A stretch of 64,000 nt of DNA from Rickettsia sp. MEAM1 (Bemisia tabaci) (GTDB lineage Bacteria > Pseudomonadota > Alphaproteobacteria > Rickettsiales > Rickettsiaceae): NCBI RefSeq assembly GCF_002285905.1, contig NZ_CP016305.1, positions 372,001 through 436,000 on the forward strand, given 5' to 3'. Within the stretch, counting starts at the first letter, position 1. Each line of letters starts with the position of its first letter. The notes under the pieces are model-generated. The model was not told the origin of the DNA. It made no database searches and was given only the letters and a program-made list of their open reading frames with translations. Both the position numbers and the translations under genes were made by a program. This document shows positions 56,940-64,000 of the stretch, piece after piece.

Positions 56940-56998
56940 GATGACACCGAGCACGTTTTTCGATCCAAGCAACAATGCCGCCACGGGGTGACGGTTTT

Positions 56999-59900
56999 TT
57001 ACTTCATATTTCTCAAATGGTCTTCTAATTTTCTGAGCTTTCTTCCTGAATTCTCTACCGGTTTCTGGTATTTCGGCATTTTAGCATTTTCTCTATATTT
57101 ATTAATTCGATCAATCTGAGCATTTACTTCATCAGTAATAACTTGCTTTCTTTCTTCTATATTATTAAGCACCGATGCACTATATTCATAATTTTTAGCA
57201 TTGATATTAAAGTTACTAACTGCCTCTTCAATCCTTTTATCTAGAGAATGCTCTGTCTTACCATCAAAAGATTCTATCGGTTTTTCTCTTTCATATTGTG
57301 CTATTAAGGCTGGCATTTCCTCAAGCTTAATATCATCTCTTTTGAAATGATCTTTAATCTCTTTATAAGTTCTGTCGATATTTTCTTGAGCTTTTTCATG
57401 CATAATATCGTAATGCTCTTGACGACGAGTATATCGATCTTGATCTATAAATTCTGCATGTTTTTGATGAGCATTATCTATCATAGTCCGCATTTGATCA
57501 TCGGTAGCTTTTTCTTGCATAAATCTATCACCCATTATCACTGGATCACTTCCTTCAGATAATCTATCACGCACTTCATGAATAAGCCTTCTTTGACCTA
57601 ATTCCTGATAATATTCTACATCACTTGGTCTTTTTAATCTTGCTAAATATTCAGGCGATAATATATCTTCTTGAACAGCAAGCGTTTCTTTATTAATCTG
57701 CATTTGAAGCTCTTTGACTTCTCGTGCTCTTTCTTTATCTTTTAGACTTTCGCTATAAGTTCTAAGCTGTGGATCGTTATAGTCAAAGTCATGCCACTCG
57801 GCACTAGTTAGATTACCCTCATATTTATCACGTAAATCTTTACCAACTATTGCAGTAAGAGCTTCTCTTTTTAATCCTGTATAGCCAGCATATATTTTCT
57901 CACCTATAGCTACACGTTTTTGTTCTTTTAATTCACGTTTAGTTTTTACGCGATTTTCCATTTCTTGCCAGCTTCTAAGTACCCCTATATTTTTACCGAA
58001 TAGACCAACTCCTCTTCCTGACATTTCTTGGTGAGCATATTTATAAGCACTTTGATAATCTCTAGTAAAGTTTGCATTACTTGCAAGCTCACGTAAGCTT
58101 TTTGCTGATTTACCTTTTTCGCCTAAATCGGATTTCATGAATTTATCAAGCTCTAGTTTTTGTTCACTAGTTAAAGAGCTATAATTTTTTGCACCATATT
58201 TATTTTTAGCAAATTCATCTCGAAGCTTTGCAAAATTCATAGTTGCTAGTTTTTTCACATCCAAATCACCACCTTTCGGTAAAAACGCTTTATTATCTAG
58301 CAATTTAGAAATGCCATTTTTATAATCTACTCTGGCTTCCATATTAACGTCTCTATGGTCTATGCCATATTTTCTTTTAACTTCATTTTGCACCGCTTTG
58401 TTAGCTGAAGAACTGAGGGCTTTATTTTCAAGCCTACCCATCATAAGCCCTTGATATTTTTCAGCAAAGAACATACTCGTTTGCTCTTGCAGTCGGTTTA
58501 TTGGCTTACTAATAACTCCTGTTGCATAATTTATTGGTCTATTAACCTGCTTCATAATAGAATCGTAAGATTGCTGGTTAACAGCCTGTATCGATGTTAA
58601 ATTACCCGAAGTACCCGCAATAAAACTAGCCGTCGATATAGCAGTATCATTAAATTTACTAAGCAAATAAATAGAAACAAATATCAATAATAAGCCATCA
58701 AGCTGGACAAATTTACCATTTATAAAATTACTAATTCTATTTGCATCTTTAACTAAATCTAAAAACGGTAATTGAATATAACGTTTATCTATACATTGAT
58801 ATGCCAAACACTTAGTACCATCATTTTTGGTATAATCTTCAGGGACTAATATATTTGCTTGAGTGAAATTCTCAATTCCTCCTTTCATCGGTACTGGAAA
58901 CCACCAATAAAATATCGAATTACCAATACTTGAATCTAAATCTTCTGTAAAACTACCGAAAATTTGATTTATAGGTCCTAAATCAGGAAAATCTTTCTTA
59001 CATACAGCAAAACCTAATGTCGATTGTATTTCCGTTTTAATAATCATTCCGATAAAAGCAATACCAACAAATAAAATTATAGGTTGTATAGTATATGATA
59101 TTAATTGCCTTAACCAATTTTCAAATAATGATCTAGTTATATTAAATAACATCAAACAAATAAATATCGGTGCCATTGTTATAATCATACCAATGGTTAT
59201 TAGTGCTGTAAGATAAATAATTGTAGCTTTGAATATAAGTAAGAAAATAAAATACAGAGCTATTAAATATAGTATGATATAAATAAACCCAAGCGGATCT
59301 ACAAATAATAAAGAAAATAGCTTAGATAAAGTTTGCGGGGAAATAAGAAGATTTAGTAAACTTTGACCTGTTGAAGCATCTTGTACTATCTGTAATATCT
59401 GTGCTAGCCCTTCAACAAAAAATACAAATAAATAATCATGGAAAAATGTCCAAGCTTTACTTGTACTTAATAATATTGAAACTACACTGACTTTTAGTAT
59501 TCTAACTACTAACTCAACATGAGTCATGTTTATGTTTCCTATTAAAAAGGAAAATCCAGTAAACATTATATAAAGAGTTAAAAGAGCCGAAACACTTAAT
59601 CTATAGCCAGGCGTTTCAATTATTTGCTGATAAGTTTTCCTTACAATTCCAGGATCTTTATCGCTAGTACCAAATAACTCATTCTTTATTAAATTTGTTA
59701 AAAATTGTAGCGGATCAGGTCTTGTATCGCTGACTCCAGATTTTATGACTACCCTATATTGTCCACTATTATCATCATAAAATTTATCTAAAATTTTAAA
59801 ATATAGAGGAGATTGAGCATAATTTGAAGCTTGATCGCAATGTAGGCTAGTACAACCATATTGGTAATTTATACCACCAGCTTGTAAAAACTTTCCAGTA

Positions 59901-60472
59901 CTGCTAATACTATAAAATTCATAACCTTGGCTTGTAACTGGTTCACCTAAATGCTGCGTTATGCCTTTCGGGCTATGCTGTGAATCTGGCGACATATTAG
60001 GATTAGAACCTTTATCAGCAATTAAAAAATAAAGCCCTACCCCGTTTTTAAGTATACAAGGAGCATTATTAATAGGTGCATCTCTTGGCGTAGGAGTTGG
60101 ACACATCTTACCGTCAGTAAATTGACATGGTCGCAGTCTAACACAAAACTCAGCTAAGGTAGTAAAATTATTCTGCTGCCCATACCATGGACACCATGCT
60201 GATAACATCCCTGAAGTATTCTTGTCCCCAGACATATAATCCCAAGGTTTTACCATAATTGTTAAAGGATAACCATTTACTTTATAAGCACTATCCCGCC
60301 ATGGTGCTACTTGGTTCCCCTCTTGTCTTGAAGTAACTTCAGATGGATCATATCTAGAGGAAATATTAAATTTTATAAAACCGAAATCATCTGGATCAAT
60401 ACAAGTATCCCCGCTGCACCCCGAAAGTGCTAATAACGATATTAATAATGTAATAAAAATATTTCTGTTCAT
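56999..60472 (-). CDS. rvhB6e: VirB6/TrbL-like type IV secretion protein, lipoprotein form (rvhB6e-like)
   Basis: From the ATG at 60472 (MNRNIFITLLISLLALSGCS) it has a lipoprotein signal with lipobox LSGC. The open frame upstream to 60547 is RPE sequence and is excluded. 1157 residues: periplasmic Cys-containing N-terminal domain (about 20-280), a VirB6 core with six or so membrane helices (about 285-640, with IIYLTALITIGMIITMAPIF and LFENWLRQLISYTIQPIILF), then a long charged helical C-terminal half. Part of the inner-membrane channel of the rickettsial T4SS. The letter suffix is inferred from its downstream position. Confidence 0.85.
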   Translation of the reverse strand: MNRNIFITLLISLLALSGCSGDTCIDPDDFGFIKFNISSRYDPSEVTSRQEGNQVAPWRDSAYKVNGYPLTIMVKPWDYMSGDKNTSGMLSAWCPWYGQQNNFTTLAEFCVRLRPCQFTDGKMCPTPTPRDAPINNAPCILKNGVGLYFLIADKGSNPNMSPDSQHSPKGITQHLGEPVTSQGYEFYSISSTGKFLQAGGINYQYGCTSLHCDQASNYAQSPLYFKILDKFYDDNSGQYRVVIKSGVSDTRPDPLQFLTNLIKNELFGTSDKDPGIVRKTYQQIIETPGYRLSVSALLTLYIMFTGFSFLIGNINMTHVELVVRILKVSVVSILLSTSKAWTFFHDYLFVFFVEGLAQILQIVQDASTGQSLLNLLISPQTLSKLFSLLFVDPLGFIYIILYLIALYFIFLLIFKATIIYLTALITIGMIITMAPIFICLMLFNITRSLFENWLRQLISYTIQPIILFVGIAFIGMIIKTEIQSTLGFAVCKKDFPDLGPINQIFGSFTEDLDSSIGNSIFYWWFPVPMKGGIENFTQANILVPEDYTKNDGTKCLAYQCIDKRYIQLPFLDLVKDANRISNFINGKFVQLDGLLLIFVSIYLLSKFNDTAISTASFIAGTSGNLTSIQAVNQQSYDSIMKQVNRPINYATGVISKPINRLQEQTSMFFAEKYQGLMMGRLENKALSSSANKAVQNEVKRKYGIDHRDVNMEARVDYKNGISKLLDNKAFLPKGGDLDVKKLATMNFAKLRDEFAKNKYGAKNYSSLTSEQKLELDKFMKSDLGEKGKSAKSLRELASNANFTRDYQSAYKYAHQEMSGRGVGLFGKNIGVLRSWQEMENRVKTKRELKEQKRVAIGEKIYAGYTGLKREALTAIVGKDLRDKYEGNLTSAEWHDFDYNDPQLRTYSESLKDKERAREVKELQMQINKETLAVQEDILSPEYLARLKRPSDVEYYQELGQRRLIHEVRDRLSEGSDPVIMGDRFMQEKATDDQMRTMIDNAHQKHAEFIDQDRYTRRQEHYDIMHEKAQENIDRTYKEIKDHFKRDDIKLEEMPALIAQYEREKPIESFDGKTEHSLDKRIEEAVSNFNINAKNYEYSASVLNNIEERKQVITDEVNAQIDRINKYRENAKMPKYQKPVENSGRKLRKLEDHLRNMK

Positions 60473-60482
60473 TTTAAATCGA

Positions 60483-60641
60483 TTTGTCATTCCGTGGCTT
60501 GTCCACAGAATCCATAAAAGTTTTAATATTTTAAATTTCAACATCATGGCAAGGGTAAACTAAAAGTTTCGACGAAGCAATCTCAGACTTCTTAAATGTT
60601 TCATAAGATTGCCACATCGCCTACGGCTTCTCGCAATGACG
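60483..60641. repeat. RPE pieces between the rvhB6 genes
   Basis: GTCATTCCGTGGCTTGTCCACAG at the left and a CGACGAAGCAATCTCAG to CTTCTCGCAATGACG unit at the right, typical of the CATTGCGAG-type element. Confidence 0.7.
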
Positions 60642-63302
60642 TTAATCTTTCTCTTCTTTCTGCTCAGGTTTCATATCATTACGATTTTGAAAAAACTTAC
60701 CTGTATGCTCCCCACCACCTTGCGGCTTTCTAGCTTCATAATTCTGATCAATTACCTTATCTTTAAAAACACGTGCTGGAGCAATGGCAGCTTTCTTAAT
60801 TGGGGCTGTCACCGCACCTATATCTTTCATAATAGATTCTGTAGGGTTAGCGGGAGCTCGGTAATTACCTTCTATTCGTGCAGGAGTAACTTGTGTTAAC
60901 ATCCCAACAACTATGGTTACAAAACTTACTAAACCATATGACATTAGACAATATGAATAAAATAATAAAGCTGTAGTGAATAATACTAAAAATGTATTAG
61001 TGTCATTCGTTAAAATGTTAGAACTAGTGATATCTGGAACTTGCGGAACGAAAAAAGGTATTCCTGGTAAAAATGGTAAAGTGAAAGAGAAATTTAATGG
61101 AATACCAAGGTTTGACAAATCAAGCCCTATTTTAATCGGTATGAGCGTATCCCAGCAAGCTCTAACAATTACTTTTAATAGCTGTTCTGATAAAATTTGA
61201 TCTATTAATAAAAAGAAAACCAATAATATCGTTGGCTGCACTACATAGCTAAATAGAATTGATATCCAACTATCAAACATAGTTTTTGTTTTTTCAAACA
61301 ACATTAATATTATAAAAAATGGTGCTAATGAAATCATAACTGTCAAGCCTATAAAGGCTATAACATAACCTATAATTACTTCAAGTACTGCTCTAAAATA
61401 AGTAATAAGTGAGTAAATGGTTATAACAGCAATAAATGCTAAACCATTATGTATTTGCAATAGCTGAATAAACAGTAATCCCCAAATCCTACCATTAGTA
61501 TATTTATCAAATATAGGATCAATAAAACCAAAAATATTAGATTTAGAGCTTGTAGCACCTACAACATTCGTTGCAAAGAAATCTATACCATTAATAAATG
61601 CACTAAAGAAATTGTTATTAAAGAAACTCCAGCTTTCAGGTCTAAGTAAAATAGCTACTATAGTTATTTTAAATATACGAGTTACTACTTCTACAGCAGT
61701 TAATTTCAAAGCCCCCAAAACAAACATTAAACCAAATATAGTAACGTAAAGTGTTAATGCGGTTTTAGCTATATTTTGTATTGCAGAATTTGCAACTAAT
61801 TTAAAATAAAAATCCTCACTATAACTTCTAAATTCATCTGTAATAGGCTTAATTGCACCATTATAAACTATATTTGAAAACCAAGTTGTACCAGTATAAT
61901 TAGCGTAATCTACACTAATTGTTCCCTGTATATTACTATTAGGAGTTTTTACTCTTAACCATAAATATCCATCTTGTGGTGCATCACCTGAAAAATCATA
62001 ACCGACTGCCGTGCCGGAAGTAGATGAACTAGGTAATGTACCATCAGCTGTTATTAAATACTCTAAAGTTATATTTTGTTGATCACCCGGACTTATAGTG
62101 TTTGTACCATTACCTATCTCAACAATCATTGCATAACGACCAAAATATAAAAAATTAGCTGCCCAATTACCATCAATTATATAAGTTGCAAAATCAGTAT
62201 AATTAGAAAAATTTCTACTCCAATCACTCATTGAAAAAGAATTATTAAACATACCAGTAGGCTGCCAATCGCTACTAAAATCCATAGCACCACCGTTAGT
62301 TGCTTGATAATACATAAAACCATTCTGTGTATTATCATTATTAACAAAACTTTGATCACGATTTTTAATGACTTGTCCACCTATTTTAATAACCATTCCT
62401 CTACCTTGATCATAATAACAAGAAGGGTTAGCATTTAAATTAGAATTAGCAGGGCAAGAGTTAATCATGCTCATAAAATTTTGTAATGTAGTTATAGCCA
62501 TTGGCTTACCAACTAATGCACCATTACTAACATTAGTATATTTTGTAGCCGAACCTGTACCAGTACATAAAGTTGTTCTTTGGGCATCTATAATATTACA
62601 AACTTGCTCTGCACTTGAGTAAACTATCCTATTTTCAAAATTACCAAGATTGCTTTCAGTATAAAGAGCAGAAGCGGCAAATACAGAACTATCGAGTTCT
62701 TTAGCTAGTATATTATTTAAGGTGCTTGGAGTTGTCGATGTACTTGGATTAAAAAAATCATCTTTATCAGCTAGGCTAATATTTACTATATCACCAACAT
62801 TAACCTGAATTTTCGGATTACCATTAGCATAATTAAAGTAGTTAACATAATTATTCATCTTAGTAAATGATAATGCATCAAGGTTTTTATCAGGAGGTAT
62901 AACACCATTATTTGCTGTACTAAAACCTGGGAATCCTGCAACTTCAAATTGTGAAGTTTTATAATTATAATTTTTAATAAAGACTTGCGGGGTACTAAAC
63001 CTTGGATCAATTCTATATAATACTAAATATTTTCGAGGCTCTGGGGTAAGACCTGCAGTAGACCATTTAATCTTAAGCAGCTTACCTTTGTCAACTACAC
63101 TACCAGTTGATTGCCAATCTCCAGCAGTCGATAAACTAATACCTATTTTACCCTCTTGGAAACTTGTAAATGTAGGTACTTCTAAACAACCAAAAATGCT
63201 TTTAAGACCGCTAAGCCCACTTGACATCCAAGCAAAGTCATCACCCTTGGCAGGTGACGCCATAAATAAAACTAATAAAATTAAACTCTTAATAATTTTC
63301 AT
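60642..63302 (-). CDS. rvhB6d: VirB6/TrbL-like type IV secretion protein (rvhB6d-like)
   Basis: 886 residues. Signal peptide (IIKSLILLVLFMASPAKG), a large periplasmic domain of about 490 residues with several Cys, then the VirB6 core: TALTLYVTIFGLMFVLGALK, FRAVLEVIIGYVIAFIGLTV, TMFDSWISILFSYVVQPTIL and a late helix near residue 800. A short basic C-terminus ends NRNDMKPEQKEEKD. The core motif F-x-x-W-I/L-x-x-L/I-x-S-Y-x-x-Q-P is shared with the neighbours. Confidence 0.85.
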   Translation of the reverse strand: MKIIKSLILLVLFMASPAKGDDFAWMSSGLSGLKSIFGCLEVPTFTSFQEGKIGISLSTAGDWQSTGSVVDKGKLLKIKWSTAGLTPEPRKYLVLYRIDPRFSTPQVFIKNYNYKTSQFEVAGFPGFSTANNGVIPPDKNLDALSFTKMNNYVNYFNYANGNPKIQVNVGDIVNISLADKDDFFNPSTSTTPSTLNNILAKELDSSVFAASALYTESNLGNFENRIVYSSAEQVCNIIDAQRTTLCTGTGSATKYTNVSNGALVGKPMAITTLQNFMSMINSCPANSNLNANPSCYYDQGRGMVIKIGGQVIKNRDQSFVNNDNTQNGFMYYQATNGGAMDFSSDWQPTGMFNNSFSMSDWSRNFSNYTDFATYIIDGNWAANFLYFGRYAMIVEIGNGTNTISPGDQQNITLEYLITADGTLPSSSTSGTAVGYDFSGDAPQDGYLWLRVKTPNSNIQGTISVDYANYTGTTWFSNIVYNGAIKPITDEFRSYSEDFYFKLVANSAIQNIAKTALTLYVTIFGLMFVLGALKLTAVEVVTRIFKITIVAILLRPESWSFFNNNFFSAFINGIDFFATNVVGATSSKSNIFGFIDPIFDKYTNGRIWGLLFIQLLQIHNGLAFIAVITIYSLITYFRAVLEVIIGYVIAFIGLTVMISLAPFFIILMLFEKTKTMFDSWISILFSYVVQPTILLVFFLLIDQILSEQLLKVIVRACWDTLIPIKIGLDLSNLGIPLNFSFTLPFLPGIPFFVPQVPDITSSNILTNDTNTFLVLFTTALLFYSYCLMSYGLVSFVTIVVGMLTQVTPARIEGNYRAPANPTESIMKDIGAVTAPIKKAAIAPARVFKDKVIDQNYEARKPQGGGEHTGKFFQNRNDMKPEQKEEKD

Positions 63303-63308
63303 AATTTT

Positions 63309-64000
63309 TTATTTCGGTATTTCCGCTTTAGGCGGCTCTTCTTTTGGTGCATTTTTTCTAGTTTTCTCAGCTTGCTTTAAAGTTTCATTACGTTGCTTTA
63401 ATCGTTCTTTTGCTCTACCAGTAATACCTTTTCTTGTTTTTTCATCCATACCTACTTGGCTCAATGCTCCCTGCTCTGCAACACCTGACATTGCTCCACC
63501 CATACTAGTAGCTGAAGGACCAGCAGCACTTGTTAGTTTTGCCACCATATTACCAGAAAACTCAACATAACCATACATACCATAAGCTATAATAACTAAT
63601 GCAACTATATTTTGCATATTCACACCCATCATACCCGACATATAATCCATGCCCCAAGGTGCAAACCAGTTTATACAAAAGATTGGTACATTAAGTAATG
63701 CAACCGGTAAAATAGTACCAATAAATGGAATTTTTATAGGTAGTGCACATTTCCAGCAAACGCTATAACCTAACACAAAATCTAAATATATCGTAAATAG
63801 TTGAGTCAGCACGATAATACCTGCCATTAAAATTACCGGCTCAATCATATATCTAATTGTGAATCTAACCCAATTATCAAATAAATACCTAGTAAAATCA
63901 AATAATAAGAAGCTAATAAATATAGGTGCTATACCAATTAATATACAAGTTGCCATAAATGCCATAATATAAACGGCAGCTGCTCTAAATGCTGTCAAAA
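63309..64000 (-). CDS. rvhB6c: VirB6/TrbL-like protein, partial (rvhB6c-like)
   Basis: C-terminal portion of a third VirB6-like gene that continues beyond the window edge. It has FRAAAVYIMAFMATCILIGI and YLFDNWVRFTIRYMIEPVIL, the same membrane core motif as its two neighbours, and a charged tail rich in Lys/Glu (KERLKQRNETLKQAEKTRKN). 6 bp separate it from the next gene, so the three form an operon. Confidence 0.85.
   Translation of the reverse strand, partial: LTAFRAAAVYIMAFMATCILIGIAPIFISFLLFDFTRYLFDNWVRFTIRYMIEPVILMAGIIVLTQLFTIYLDFVLGYSVCWKCALPIKIPFIGTILPVALLNVPIFCINWFAPWGMDYMSGMMGVNMQNIVALVIIAYGMYGYVEFSGNMVAKLTSAAGPSATSMGGAMSGVAEQGALSQVGMDEKTRKGITGRAKERLKQRNETLKQAEKTRKNAPKEEPPKAEIPK

Noticed and set aside
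60473-60547. Longer N-terminus of the rvhB6e-like protein
   Set aside because: The extra 25 codons are RPE sequence and would bury the lipoprotein signal peptide starting at 60472.

Overview
The window looks like chromosomal DNA of a Rickettsia. It is strongly AT-rich and carries many Rickettsia palindromic elements (RPEs), some read in frame inside genes (ubiB, prmC-trmB, rluD, mfd). It also has a PrmC-TrmB fusion, the rickettsial citrate synthase gene gltA, several toxin-antitoxin modules, and the start of a tandem VirB6-like (rvhB6) type IV secretion cluster. The species cannot be fixed by eye. The number of insertion sequences suggests a tick- or insect-associated lineage undergoing IS expansion.

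Layout. 1-5100: cmk, tRNA-Val(GAC), a 3'-truncated mutM, vapBC, ubiE, ubiB. 5160-7535: AAA ATPase relic and a hypothetical gene stub bracketed by two IS6-like copies. 7765-12440: icd, an OmpH/Skp-like chaperone gene, a nested IS cluster, tsaD. 12437-20719: antitoxin relic, tgt, mfd, sdhE, broken rhodanese gene, dnaA, IS copy, methyltransferase stub. 20720-27183: recJ, two unknown genes around an IS200-like element, prfA, pdhC, infC. 27265-34188: DUF2335 gene, deleted IS200 copy, IS-interrupted pseudogene, obgE, gltA, IS200 copy, hicBA, uracil-DNA glycosylase gene. 34203-43734: rluD, prmC-trmB, mlaC, mlaA, TPR-methyltransferase gene, yefM-yoeB, aatA, LPLAT gene, waaA. 43828-50730: decayed small gene, prs stub, alr, mlaE, mlaF, IS copy, membrane protein stub, xthA, rsmA. 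50816-56939: IS copy, uppS, cdsA, ftsB, rnd, SSS-family symporter, broken IS copy. 56999-64000: rvhB6-like genes (two complete, one running off the end).

Most intact genes are housekeeping: translation and tRNA/rRNA modification (infC, prfA, prmC-trmB, tsaD, tgt, rluD, rsmA), DNA replication and repair (dnaA, recJ, mfd, xthA, UDG), TCA/PDH metabolism (icd, gltA, pdhC, sdhE), and envelope biogenesis (uppS, cdsA, waaA, alr, and Mla lipid transport split between mlaA-mlaC and mlaE-mlaF).

The striking feature is mobile DNA. There are eight essentially identical 861/860-bp IS6-like elements, two partial ones, two isolated IS-end scars, three IS200-like elements and about twenty RPE copies. None of the eight IS6-like copies has matching 8-bp flanks. 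Several join unrelated gene fragments on their two sides, so they mark rearrangement breakpoints. I found no convincing new multi-gene system. The best leads are the IS-scar breakpoints, a rhodanese gene frameshifted in a T tract directly upstream of dnaA, a UppS lacking a conserved Glu, a small protein ending in a CaaX-like CVII, and a TGTACA operator before yefM-yoeB.
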